Positions 35,206 through 46,345 of a DNA stretch of 64,000 nt are shown here, piece after piece. Location: assembly GCA_017311185.1 (NCBI GenBank), contig JAESUZ010002383.1:2294001-2358000 (forward strand), given 5' to 3'. Position 1 is the stretch's first letter; each line of letters begins with the position of its first letter. The DNA comes from Proteles cristata cristata (Eukaryota > Chordata > Mammalia > Carnivora > Hyaenidae). The notes under the pieces are model-generated. The model searched no databases, had not been told where the DNA came from, and was given only the letters and a program-made list of their open reading frames with translations. The position numbers and the translations under genes are program-made.

Positions 35206-37385
35206 CCCAGTTAGTACCAGGCTCACTAGCAGGACAGGAAAAGACAGACCCTCACCACTGGAATGGCTATGCTTCCAACTTTTGGATTCTGGTCAACTTC
35301 ATGGCTGGGACATGGTGTCTTGGGGCAGTTAAAACATGCATTTCTCCTTATGGTGAGTGAGGGTAAAGTGTTTTCAAATGGCTGGGGCAAGAAGCTTCTT
35401 TTTCCTCCAAACAAGTGATGGTCTTTGTCCATTTTCCTGTCGGATCATACAACTTTTTCTTCAGTTTTTAGAAGCTCTTTATATATTAAAGAATACCAAC
35501 CCTCCAAGGTAGAATTTGCTTATATTTTTACCATTCAGGTTCTTTTTATTTTTTTTTAAAGGTCATGAAATGTATCCATTTTCCTCTTGATTCTGAGGAT
35601 ATTCTGAGTCACTTAGGAAATTCATCCCCTTCCCAGGTTAATAGGAATTAATCTGTTTTCATTTTAGTTACATTTTAAGCAGTGAATTTCTTTCAACTCA
35701 GTCAACCAACACTGCTGAAATTCTCCATTCATGGAGAACAAAATAGGTAGTTAGGACTCTGAATTTCAACTTTCTAAAAGAGAACTTTATACTTTCTGGA
35801 ACACTTCCTATTTCTATTTCCTGGATACCCAACACCCTCTTGCAGAGGGCATATACATAGCCTATCTTCGGGCAATTCTGGACATTTTAGACTAACATTT
35901 TTCATTTGCTGAAAATCACCGAATCACTTCTTACGTTATTTTTTACCATCTCATCCCAGGCCCTCAAAGTCAGACAACAAAGTCAAACCAAAGGCTAAGT
36001 TCAATCATGCCTTACTGTGCTGACCAGCCATCTGACACCCAACATGCCATATATTAGCTTATCTCCTAAACGGTGCCCTAGGACAGGCTGCAATAGGCTA
36101 ACTGCATCAGCTGCAATGACCTAACTCCAAGGGCAATAATAATGTTCACCATGCATGTAACATGCTCTCACAAATCCTTCCTTGCTAAAGAGAACACATG
36201 ACCATGACCTGACTTTGAAATCACCACCTCCCAATTGCCATAACCCTTCTTAATTCTTTGGTCTCGCATCTCACATGCAAGCCTGAGTCCAATGTGTTGT
36301 TATGTTCAGTGAACCTGAGAAAAGGTCATCTTCAGGTGGCTGCAAAGGGGAGAGAAAACCACACAGGGAGAAAGTAGGCCACAGGTCCCCTAGGTCTTAA
36401 CAAAGCAAACAGAGTCACATTTCAGATGCTACTTCTAGGATGAAAATCTCTGGATTAAAATTATTCTGATAATTTTGGAAAATGGGAATTCTCCACTCTG
36501 AGCATCCAAATGAACTGATGTTTCACTCATGTGACCTTTCATTTCCAGAACAGGACTTCGCCTCATCATCAAGATATGCAGACTTCAACTATAAATTTAT
36601 TTTTAGCATGACCACTGTTAAATATGGGATTTTCCTCCATAGCCCTCAGCTAATTAGTAATGAGGACAGAGGTGGTAAACAGATAGCAGCAGTAAGAAAT
36701 GGCGAAAGTGGGAAATGAAAGTAGAGAAACAGAAAAATGCCAATACCTACTGCTGGAGTCAGTTAGGACATCATTTTTTAGGTGTCCATTTAACACCTCT
36801 TAAAATTATCACCGCTATTGGCAACAATGACACGGTGTGAGCCAGAGAAAGTGAGATTTCATTCTGGGGCTGCACTTAAGAAGCTGATTAAGTATGAAAG
36901 AGAGCTTAAAATCCTTTCCCTTAAAAAAAAAAAAAAAAGCTGACTTTTTTCTTTACAACGTTTCGTGCTTAAATAATTAAGACTTAATTTTCTGGAAAAC
37001 ATATCTGCATGAAAGAGCTCACTCCTCATCAGTAATCAAGGGGACCCTACGCAGCACCAAGCGGAGTGAACTGTGTTTAGCGGCTGCCCATCCAGAGTCC
37101 ACGCTAAGTACTTTACCAAATGGTTTCCAGTGATACTTTGTGTTGAACATTTTTTTCCTCAAGAACATTTCTAAGGCTTTTCACAAAATGCTCACATGGC
37201 CTTTCAATTCCAATTAAACAAACAAACAAAACCCCAGTTACTCTCAAGGGAAAGACTCCACAGCACACACTGCTACAGCTAAGAGCCCTGGGAAATCATA
37301 ACCCAAAATACATGGCCATCTAGCTTCTTTTCCCATTTGTCTTCCGTGGTATTCTCGAAAGCAGAGGTGAGGCATGAATACTCAC

Positions 37386-37519
37386 GGAACATGGTATAAA
37401 ACTGCTGTGGGTTCAGATTCCATTTTCCCCAGGGTGTCTTGTGGCCTTTAGACTGGGCATAGTTAGCATGGTTGAACTCTGGCTCAGTGCCGAATGAGTC
37501 CAGGACTCGGAGCATGCAC
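37386..37519 (-). CDS. MGAT5: MGAT5 internal exon, residues about 371-416
   Basis: This 134-nt exon starts with the last base of Gln371, encodes CMLRVLDSFGTEPEFNHANY through LNPQQFYTMF, and ends with the first base of Pro416. The upstream intron is phase 2 and the downstream intron phase 1, so loss of this exon alone would shift the frame. The segment contains the Trp- and Pro-rich loop KTPWGKWNLNP, strongly conserved in GT18 enzymes and part of the lumenal catalytic domain. The acceptor is CCTTTCAG and the donor GTGAGTAT. The joined reading frame to the next exon restores a Pro codon (C plus CT) and continues HTPDNSFLGF, which confirms both splice sites. The downstream intron is 13.9 kb and the upstream one 6.2 kb. 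A minus-strand SINE begins about 105 bp upstream of the exon. Confidence 0.97.
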
Positions 37520-37615
37520 CTGAAAGGAAAAAGCAATGTGGATAAAACTATAATCTTGACCCCAAAGTTACAAAGGCAAAAGTTCTAACACCTCCTTCAG
37601 GGACCTCCAAAAATG

Positions 37616-37652
37616 GACAAATACTTTTTAATTTTTTCTAATGTTTATGTTT

Positions 37653-37686
<34 letters not shown>

Positions 37687-37874
37687 ACGTGTGCAAGTGG
37701 GGGGGGCAGGTAGAAAGAGAGAGACGTGGGGGTGGGGGTGGTAATGGGGACAGAGCCTCCACAATGACAGCAGAGAGCCCCATGTGGGGCTGGAACTCAC
37801 AAACCATGAGGTCATGACCCACGCTGAAGTTGGAAGCTTAACTGACTGAGCCACCTGGGTGTCCTGACAAATAC
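37616..37874 (-). mobile_element. Carnivore SINE close to an MGAT5 exon
   Basis: The antisense body 37625-37865 has a (GA)n expansion and is flanked by GACAAATAC at 37616-37624 and 37866-37874. It begins about 105 bp upstream (transcript sense) of the exon at 37386-37519. Confidence 0.95.
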
Positions 37875-38146
37875 ATTTAATCAGAAACACTATTGGGGTG
37901 GGGGGCAGTGAGAGACTTTAGAATATATATACCAAACATCACCATGTGTGGTGAACCATCACACGCAGATCCAATCTACTTTAGGTTAGCGGACTAGTCA
38001 CAAAAGATTGCTCAAATACCAGCAAAATAAAAAGTCCCATGAGAGCTGGCACTGTAGACCGCGATGGCTCCTGCTATACCCAGAGCTAGGGCTGAGCAGA
38101 CGGTGGTGCCTAATGAAGAGTTGTTGAACAAACAGAGAAGTATCAT

Positions 38147-38510
38147 TTTTAGAGGTGGCTTTGGTCTGAATGTTTGCATCCCACCTCCCAAATTCTTATG
38201 CTGAAATCCTAATTCCCAGAGGTGATGTAATGGTAGGTGGGGATCTGGGGTGACTAGGTCATGAAGGTAGAGCCCTAGGAATGGGATCAGTGCTCTTAAA
38301 AAGAGATCCCTAAGAGTTCCCCTGCCCCTCCCAGCAGGTGAGGACACAGCAAGAAGTCTCAAACATGGAGGGAGGAGAGCCTCACTCAACTATGCCAGCA
38401 CCCCGATCTTGGACTTGAGCTTCCAGAACCATAAGCAATGAATGCTGTTTTTAAGCCACCCAGACTGGGGCATTTTGTTACGACAGTCCAGATGGACAAA
38501 GACGGAGGTT
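38147..38510 (+). mobile_element. ERVL-MaLR solo LTR (MLT1-like)
   Basis: GGTCTGAATGTTTGCATCCC, AGGTCATGAAGGTAGAGCCC, GAGGACACAGCAAGAAG, GCACCCCGATCTTGGACTTG and TTTAAGCCACCCAGACTGG follow the MLT1 LTR from start to end. No internal viral genes are present; it is a solo fossil. Confidence 0.78.
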
Positions 38511-38834
38511 TTCGTCTCCTGAAAGCACATGGCGTACCTTATCTCTTTCAACAGACATTTATCATTTTCATCAATTAATAAGAATATTTAGTTTTAGGTA
38601 GAGTTTAGAATCTCACTCAATAGGCAGTGTTGATTTTTATTTATTTAACAGTAACGCACATTACCGTTTTCTTCGAGAGCCTGAAGAAGTGAAATTGAAG
38701 ATGTTTCATTGGCTCTTTCAACAAAGTGTTCCAATCCGGTCAGCCCAGTCTGCTGTACCACTTATTTTTGTATGATCTTTATGTTAAATTTTTTTTTTAA
38801 AAGCATTATTTTGTGACATGAAAATTAGATGAAA

Positions 38835-39035
38835 TTCAAATTTCAGTGCTCAAAAATGAAGTTTTATTTGAACATAGCCACACCTAATTGTTTACTTATG
38901 GTCCATGGCTGCTTTCACTAAGTAACAGTTAACTTCAGAAGTTGCCACAGAGCCCATATGGCCAACAAAGCCTGAAATATTTACTCCATGGCCCTTTATG
39001 AAAAGAGCCTGTCGATGACTGCTTTAGAGTCCTCA
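38835..39035 (-). mobile_element. hAT (MER58-like) fossil
   Basis: GAAGTTTTATTTGAACATAG, CATATGGCCAACAAAGCCTG and TTTACTCCATGGCCCTTTA match the recurrent hAT element in reverse orientation. Confidence 0.65.
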
Positions 39036-39839
39036 AAGAATGACCAATTCCAAGAAAGGAACTGATGCTAAAATAGAATTTATTGAATTTGCTTATATTT
39101 ATTTCATTACTGATTCTCAAAACATTAATGTAAACATAGCATGTGCCTGGCCAATAAAAATAGTTCTGTTTTCTGTGGCCATATATCAGCAATACTTCTG
39201 GATGGCTCTTTATGGACCAATAAGCATAAAAGCAAAAAAATATTAAAGCCCACATTTTAGAATAAGATAATGGTGAATTTAAGTATCAGATTCAGTTTCT
39301 TTCTTCCTTTTCCCACTATTATGAAGGCATTCTTTCAACTCTGTTTTCTTTTACATCATTGTGCAATTCAAAAAAATAAAATAAAATAAAATGCAAACAT
39401 CAGATTGTATTTTCCAGAAAAACCAAGAGTAGATTGCTACTTTAGTGCGAGGATTTTCTCATCAGAGAGCACCACCATTTGTTTAGACACGGAAGGAAAG
39501 AAAAGAGGCAGAAAGAAATACAAGCCGACCATACAAAAAGTTTCCTTATTTGGGATTCCTGTGTGGCTATCAAGGAACATGCTACCATATACTGACAATT
39601 TTCACATTATTACCAAGAACACATCATCAGCCTGGCAGCCAAGAGGTGGACAGAAATGGGAGCCCACAGTACAGGAAAAAGAAAGTGAGGGACCCAAGGA
39701 ACTGACCAGGGTGCGTTTCACCTGCTCTCTGAATAGCTTGGGAACCTCCTTGACTCTTAACAAATGATTCCCATTATTTAACTTATATATTTTTTTAATA
39801 TAAAAACTTACAATAAAAATGTTTATATTAAAAGAAAAA

Positions 39840-40034
39840 AGGATGCCTAGGTGGCTCAGTTGGTTAAGCATCCAACTCTTGATTTCAGCTCCGATCATGA
39901 TCTTACGGTTCATGAGATCAAGCCCTGCATTGAGCTCTGCACTGACATCATGGAGCCTGCTTGGGATTCATTCTCTGCCCCTGCCCCAGGCTCAATCACA
40001 TATGCTGTCTTTCTCAAAATAAACATTAAAAAAC
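39840..40034 (+). mobile_element. Carnivore SINE
   Basis: Head GGATGCCTAGGTGGCTCAG, CTTGATTTCAGCTCCGATCA, CTCTGCACTGACATCATGG, a shortened CT stretch and AAAATAAACATTAAAAAA tail. Confidence 0.93.
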
Positions 40035-41054
40035 TTATATAAAAATCTCTTTTTAAAAAATTCCTATATTAACTCTTTAACTTGTATTTTTAAAGAAGAT
40101 ACAGAAGCCACTGGTTGAAGCCAGTGCATTTTCTTCTGCGAAAGATGGCATCGTTCAGAAAACTGCAGGGACAATGGTCCTCTTTGTAAAGATGGCTGCA
40201 GAAGAGGAGGAACAGGGACACACATGGATGGCGGGGGCGGGGGTTGCTTGGCTCCTGTTGAGGGCCAGGGCTGAGACTCAAAGATTACAGCACTCTGTGT
40301 AGCCACAGCAGGGAGGAACGGGCCATCCTTGTCATGAGAAACTTGTATCTTCAAGGCTCTGGCTACTTCCACTCATTTGCAATCTACTCTAGCAGGATAT
40401 ATTCCTCCCTAGCTTTGGCTTGTTATTTTATTTCTAACTTTGAGTTTTATTGGTTTTATTTTGAATTTGGATAATTAAGAAAAACCCTGATGAGTAAAGA
40501 GGCCTGGTAGGAGCCTAATGCCTGCAAGCCTAGAGGCAGACACAGTGCTCTGTGATGCTTGGCTTATTCCCAGCAGAAAGCTGTAGAATGAATGATTGAG
40601 TGTCTGAGAAAATGGTAATTCTACATCCTTATACTTAAGCTTTGGTTTGGGAATCGTCTATTTTTTAAGCTGACCTGGGTTTGGTTTATAAACCAGAGGC
40701 AGGAGACTGACCTCTATGTACGGCAGAGAAGCTTTAACGTTACAGTTTTCTTTTCTCGATCACATTCTACAGCTGTGTGTTTGGAACTGGGTCTGTGTTG
40801 TTAATGTTTATGTTGTTCCTCTAACGTCTTTTGTGTGTTTGAACCATCAGGAACAGACTGATGACTTCAAAAGATATTTGCCTTGTTGCCCGAGGCAGCT
40901 GGCCTCCTTCTAACAGGAATCGCTGCAGTAATGCCAAATGACTTCTGGCATGTTCTCTTTGCTGTGGGCCACACTGCTATAAGATGGACGTGCACAACTT
41001 CTTTGCCAGGACCTACTTTCTTATTTGGAGTTTGACATAAAATATGGTATATCT

Positions 41055-41240
41055 TGGGGTGCCTGCTGGCTCAGTCAGCTGAGCGTCCAACTCTTGATTT
41101 CAGCTCAGGTCATGATCCCAGCATCACGGGATCGAGCCTCACTGGGCTCTGCACTCAGCATAGAGCCTGCTTGGGATTCTTTCTCTCTCTCCCTCTGCCC
41201 CTCTCCCCATTCATTCTTTCTCTAAAATAAAACCAACAAA
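41055..41240 (+). mobile_element. Carnivore SINE, older subfamily
   Basis: Head GGGGTGCCTGCTGGCTCAG and ATCCCAGCATCACGGGATCG are typical of the older SINE shared by carnivore families. The target site ATATGGTATATCTT / ACATGGTGTATCTT flanks it. Confidence 0.93.
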
Positions 41241-42854
41241 AAAACATGGTGTATCTTTCACTATCTGCGTTTCACTTTCCTGTGTGTCCTCAATGCTCAG
41301 CTAAGAAATCGTATGAAGCAAAATGAGTATGAGTTTTGCAATCCCTAGCGATACGCTAATTGCATGTAGGCACTGCAAACAGGTGTAACTGATTTTCCAG
41401 GGTCCCCACATAACTCAGACAGAATTTACAAATATTTTCTTCCAAGATTGACAGGACTCAAGGTTTTGCTCCTACATGAAGGATCAGATTTAATGAATTT
41501 AATGGAATTCATTTAATGAAATTCATACCATCTCCCATCCACAAAGATGAACCCAAAGAGTCTTAAGAATGTCTAATCTTCAAAAGGGAAAGAAACGTGC
41601 AAGCAACTTTCTAGAGAATGTGCTTGGTCTTTTGATGAAATCTTACCTTCATCACACCGCCAAGACTGCAGGGCCAAAGTCCTAACAGACCTCCTGCCAG
41701 CTAGTGTCACTAACATAGGTAATTTATTAAAGAAAGGGAGGATAAGTATTACACCCTTCCGTGAAACCCCTGAGACGGTCTCTTTTCATCCAACAAGCTT
41801 CAAATACCAATCAGTAGTAACCATTTTAATAATGAACCCATCCTTTTTAATTGACCCAAACACTGCCACTGAGGGCACTTTTCCATCCCAACACCCCTTC
41901 CTAACGGTAAGGATATGTGAGTCTAGAGATGCCAGTGAGGCCTTGTTCCTTTTGCGCATCTACCAGATGCCTGCCATTTGCTAAATGCCAGAGAACAAGG
42001 GCTCTGCTTTCGTTTCTTTCTTTCTTTTTTCTTTTTTAAGACTGTAGCTAAAAAGGGGGGGAAATGATTGTTTACTTACATGGCTTATTAACCAAAAAGA
42101 AAGATGGTTATTTCCACATAACTGAGAACAAATGTGACAGCTTGAGATATATGAAGAAGGTTTCAAGGAAAAAACCAAAAAGAACAGGAAAAAAGGGGTG
42201 CAGAAGGTAGAGTGTTATTATCCTGGCCCAAACCAAGATTTTGCTTTTGCTTTCTCATGAAACTATATCCAAAACAAAATGAAAAATACACAATCTCTTC
42301 TCAGTGAATCCCTTTCCTCTGTCCCTGAGTATTTCGCTGCCCAGTGAGAAAAATGATAGCGACTGACAAGAAAATTCTAGACAATGGGTGTTTAGTATGT
42401 TTTGGAGAAGATTCCTAACATTTTGACTTTCTGTTTCCTTTGAATTTCTAAAGGGCTTGCAATCTTACATAAGCTTGAGGATTCAAGTTAATAAATAATA
42501 TTAAACTATAAACCAACTTGAAACAGACCTAGTTCAAGTCGTTAAGGATTCAATTACTGATTAAGTTAGAAGAACACATGAAAACATCTCTTTACCCAGT
42601 AGCAACAAAAAAGAAACACATGGAAGAATTTCTAAGTCACGCTAATTGAAAGATTTTCCAAATGGATTTTTAGGAATTTGGCTTAAATCGACATTCACTA
42701 TCAGTTAGTCAAATGGTAGTAACGCAATATGTTTTACCCAGATATAGGTACCACTGACACCATTCAGTAAAAGATGATCTTTATTACATTTATTGGAAAC
42801 TTTTAGAGACCGTAAATAAAAGCCAGTACGAGATGTAGTTAAGTGGAAGGTACC

Positions 42855-42878
42855 AAAAAAAAAAAAAAAAAAAAAAAA
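42855..42878. repeat. A24 homopolymer
   Basis: An uninterrupted A run with no recognisable retroelement upstream. Confidence 0.9.
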
Positions 42879-43675
42879 CCATACTTCTCTTCTTTAAAAA
42901 TTATTATGAAATTCAAACTGGATACTTTGCCTGAAGGCTCAAACTTAGAGTTACACTCATTTTGTTAAAAATGCATGTACGTGCTAGAAGACTTGCTGGA
43001 GGTATCATAGCATCAAACTAAACCTTTTTTAGAAAGATTGGAAGAAAATGGAAAATTGATCCACCTCGTTACGTAATTCACTGTTATTTAGAGCCATGCT
43101 TGTATACGATGTAAAATCATTTCAAACAGAAAATCATGACCCCAAACCCGCACTGCAGAGAACAATGGGTTCTTCTCTGAAATGAAAAAGATGTGTACTC
43201 ACGTCATGCTCAGCAGGGGTCTTGTCCTAAAAAGTCTAAGACCCCAGCATTCAGACAACATAGTCACAGCTTTTTCAAAAATGACAACTGATGAGGGAAA
43301 GGGGAAGAGAAATGAGTCACTCTCTAAACCAGAGGAGCACAAGAAGTGACATTTTCCACAATTTTATCCCAATTGTTACTTAAACAAACGAGACTGGCGT
43401 AGGCACCCCGAGAGAGGTAAGCTGAGCATCAAGGAAGGTAGAGAGGAGGTTGGACACTCACTTCCTGTTCTTAAAAGAAATCCATGAAAAGAATAAATAG
43501 CCTTTGAAAGTAAAAAGTCACTGTGGAAAAGTCAATTAGGAATGAGAGACCCCACGCCACATTATCCAAAAGATAGTATTTGATAAGTTTGTTCTGTCTG
43601 TAACCATATTACCCTTGTTAAAACACAACACAATACAACACCTTTATACACTTTAGAAGAGCATGTAGCACTTAC

Positions 43676-43810
43676 TGGTAGTGAACCCAGGAAGGCCCAA
43701 GAGTTTTCTTGAATTGAGCGAGTCCCACGATATCAATATAAATGAGCTCAACGATTCTGTCTCCTACAGTTGGGCAGCCAGACCGGTTTCCTACAACCTT
43801 CTTCATTATT
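43676..43810 (-). CDS. MGAT5: MGAT5 internal exon, residues about 326-371
   Basis: This 135-nt exon opens with one base that completes Glu326, runs IMKKVVGNRSGCPTVGDRIV through TLGPSWVHY, and ends with two bases of Gln371. Both flanking introns are therefore phase 2, and skipping the exon would remove 45 residues in frame. It lies in the N-terminal Rossmann-type domain of the GT-B fold. NRS is an N-glycosylation sequon at Asn334, one of the known GnT-V glycosylation sites. Its position supports the numbering. The Cys in SGCPT and the hydrophobic strand ELIYIDIVGL are also visible. The acceptor is TTTTCCTAG and the donor GTAAGTGC, a near-consensus match. A purine-pyrimidine alternating CG/CA tract sits about 210 bp upstream in the intron. 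Inverted SINEs flank the exon at 41055-41240 and 45803-46015. Confidence 0.97.
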
Positions 43811-44016
43811 CTAGGAAAAGGGCACAAGAGAGGAAAAATAGAAAAAAACAATTTATTTCAAGATAACTACACTTAACAAGGTTAATACCCAGATTTGCAT
43901 CCTAAAAATCTTGTCAGGGAGGATGGCATAGCCTGTCTCAATCTGCTGCCTAATTCTGCCCACTCAGCACAGCCTATCCATAGCCCGGATTCTGACTGTG
44001 GAAAAAGCAAATAGTG

Positions 44017-44056
44017 ACACGCGCAGGCGCACGCGCGCGCGCACACACACACACAC
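44017..44056. repeat. Alternating CG/CA tract
   Basis: GCGCACGCGCGCGCGCACAC continues into (CA)n, an alternating purine-pyrimidine run with one break. It sits about 210 bp upstream of the exon at 43676-43810. Such tracts are the classic Z-DNA-forming sequence. Confidence 0.93.
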
Positions 44057-44854
44057 TTTGAAACTAAGGAAGAGCTGGGACTGAATCTATTCCTACTATC
44101 TAGATCCACTAGTAGCTGTGAGAGTTCAGACAAGTCACTGACCTCTCTGGTCCTTCCTCCTCATCAAAAACAAATCAACAAACAAAAATACTCCACCTAC
44201 CACAAAACAGGATTTGTTACAGAAAAGATAGTTGAGATAGCAACCTGTCAGGGATTCTTTGGGTGCTTACATGAGGCATTAATAGAAAGTGCCTAATGTA
44301 TACCAGATACACCCTGAGTCATGACTATTGCTTCCCCCACAGAACCTGGTCTCATTACTCCAGCCCATACTGCCCTCCTCAATGTCCATTTCTAGCCGCT
44401 ATAATATAAACTTCTATACTGTCTTCTACTGTTTCCTAATTTTTTTCTGTGTCAAATTTTTCCATCCAACTAGACTGTATTACATACCTGGCACCATGGT
44501 TGATAGTTTCTCACTACCCTTCTTTCCATCCACCCATCTCCTCACCCATCCATACAAACCTACCCTTGCATTCAGAGAGCACCCACATACCCGATTGTAC
44601 GCCAACTTCCCACGCGGGAGTAAAAAGTGCTAACCAGACCACACTGCCATTCGCCCAGAAATCAGTCCTCAGCGGTGCCTGTTATCCCTGCCCTCACCCC
44701 ATAACTGCCCTTCACCAAATCATGGCCGTCCTACTTCACAGCGGGTCCTGCTCTTACAGCTCCACACTGACACTGCTTCGGGCACCCCTCTCCTCTCATC
44801 TGGCCTTTTGACTGTATGAGGTTGTCTGTTTCTTCCCAAGAATGTGAAAATGAT

Positions 44855-45065
44855 TCTGTACACAGACAGGTAGTGAATCCTTCCATCTTTGCAGACCACA
44901 CATTCTCTGCCTCACCTACGCAACTCGGCCCTTGTAGATTAAGAGCAGAATTAGGCAATACATAAACAATGAGTGTGGCTGTGTTCCCACTGAAGTTTAT
45001 TAACAAAAGCAGGCAGAGAACTTCATGTGGCACACTGAGCCAGAGCTTGTAGACTCCTGGTCTAC
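44855..45065 (-). mobile_element. hAT (MER58-like) fossil
   Basis: GCAACTCGGCCCTTGTAGAT, GTGTGGCTGTGTTCCCACTG and AAGTTTATTAACAAAAGC match the recurrent element. A second hAT fossil follows directly. Confidence 0.72.
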
Positions 45066-45071
45066 CTGGTC

Positions 45072-45255
45072 TCTTAGGGGTTCCCAAACGTGTCTGCACA
45101 TTGGTATTATCTGGAAACATCAAGATACTCTTGACGGTGTCTTATCCCCTAAGATTGTGATTTAATTAGCCTGGGATACAGTTTGGGCTCTGGGAGTCTC
45201 TTAACATCCCCATGTGATTCTCATGTGCAGGCATGTTCAGGAACCACTGCTCTGT
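45072..45255. mobile_element. hAT-Charlie (MER5A-like) fossil
   Basis: Bounded by AGGGGTTCCCAAACGTGTCT and CAGGAACCACTGCTC, inverted-repeat-like ends, with CATGTGATTCTCATGTGCAG near the right end. Confidence 0.65.
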
Positions 45256-45439
45256 GTTGCTCCCGTAATTATCTTCTTACATAAGACATATCCAGTCCCA
45301 TCACTAGTGCTTAAAGACCTCTATAGACTTCTGGACCAATAAATTAAGTCTCTACCATATTAATGGTAGGCCCTTAATATGCCTTTTTTGATCTCCCTAG
45401 GAAGCACTTGTCCCTAGGGATCCCATGTTCTCCATTTAT

Positions 45440-45605
45440 TTACCCACTCACTCATTCATTCACTCACCCCATCACTCATCTGCTCAGCAAATAGTCACAA
45501 GCACCCATTGGGTGCCAGGCACTATTCTAGGTGCCACATACACCACGGTGAGCAATATTCAGTTTCTGTACCCCCTTGGCTTACATTCTAGCATCCGTGC
45601 CTCAA
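45440..45605 (-). mobile_element. L2 LINE 3' end fossil with (TCAC/TCAT)n
   Basis: A tetranucleotide-like run (45442-45480) precedes CAAGCACCCATTGGGTGCCA and GGCTTACATTCTAGCATC, the reverse-complement L2 3' end. Confidence 0.7.
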
Positions 45606-45785
45606 TCAGTACGAACCACAGTGCAATTAGTGTAATTATTATGCAATGTATTAGCTGTAATTACCAAAGATTGGCATTTCCTTGAACACATGCTGGTCAT
45701 CTGTGTCTATCCCATAGCAAGAACCAGTGCTCAGAGAGGACTGCAGAATGCTGAATGTATGAGTGCATCTACTTCATGGTCGTGT

Positions 45786-46032
45786 ACACAATGTGCTTTA
45801 AAATTTTTTAAATGTTTTATTTATTTCTGAGAGAGAGAGACACAGCGTGAGCAGGGGAGGGTCAGAGAGAGAGGGAGATACAGAATCTGAGGCAGGCTCC
45901 AGGCTCTGAGCTAGCTGTCAGCACAAAGCCCAATGCAGGGCTCAAACCCTGCACAGTGAGATCATGACCTGAGCCGAAGTTGGACGCTTAACCAACTGAG
46001 CCACCCAGGCGGCCCACACAATGTGTTTTAAA
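45786..46032 (-). mobile_element. Carnivore SINE with 17-bp target-site duplication
   Basis: The antisense body 45803-46015 is flanked by ACACAATGTGCTTTAAA (45786-45802) and ACACAATGTGTTTTAAA (46016-46032), one difference. GGACGCTTAACCAACTGAGC and GCCACCCAGGCGGCCC mark the head complement. Confidence 0.96.
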
Positions 46033-46089
46033 GCAAGCAGGAGGCAGCATGCCAAAGGGACAGGGTATTGTTTAGGGGTCAGAAGACCT

Positions 46090-46345
46090 CAGGTTTATCT
46101 AGATCTGGAAGGAGCAATGTAGTACAGTGGTCAAGAGCACAGACACAGGATAAAACTCAAATCCTAGCTCTCTCACGTTTTCCACATGACCTTGAACAAC
46201 TCCGTTTCCTCACCCTGGAAGTGCAGAAAGCAATAGCACTTACTTTTAAAAGTATGTGCTAAGGATGAGTAAGATAGAATATGTGAAATGCTCACTATCT
46301 GATGTACAGTAGGTGCCTGACAAATGTTAGCTGTTACTAGTCATC
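46090..46345 (+). mobile_element. MIR SINE, near full length
   Basis: CAATGTAGTACAGTGGTCAA, TCAAATCCTAGCTCTCTCAC, CATGACCTTGAACAACTCC and AGTAGGTGCCTGACAAATG follow sense MIR. Confidence 0.87.

Larger units (their letters stand above)
23486..37385 (-). other. MGAT5: MGAT5 intron, 13.9 kb, phase 1
   Basis: The intron runs from the donor GTGAGTAT at 37385 to the acceptor CACATCAG ending at 23486, splitting the Pro416 codon. It contains nine SINE copies, several L2 and L1 fragments, a (GA)n tract and one very short L1 insertion. I see no other identifiable content at about 23490-25090, 25330-26440, 27540-28650, 30520-31110, 32020-32520, 33330-34240 and 35210-37380. Confidence 0.95.
37520..43675 (-). 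other. MGAT5: MGAT5 intron, 6.2 kb, phase 2
   Basis: The intron splits the Gln371 codon, with the donor GTAAGTGC at 43675 and the acceptor CCTTTCAG at 37520. It carries one minus-strand SINE, two plus-strand SINEs, a MaLR LTR, a hAT fossil and a long A-run (42855-42878). Apart from that A-run, nothing is identified at about 39040-39830, 40040-41030 and 41250-43670. Confidence 0.95.

Noticed and set aside
37279..37385. Extension of the MGAT5 exon leftward as an open frame past TMF
   Set aside because: The frame continues through the donor GTGAGT only by chance. Protein homology and phase show the exon ends at 37386.
38147..38510. Possible retroviral sequence
   Set aside because: Only a solo, degraded MaLR LTR is present. 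No gag, pol or env sequence is visible, so no viral gene is annotated.
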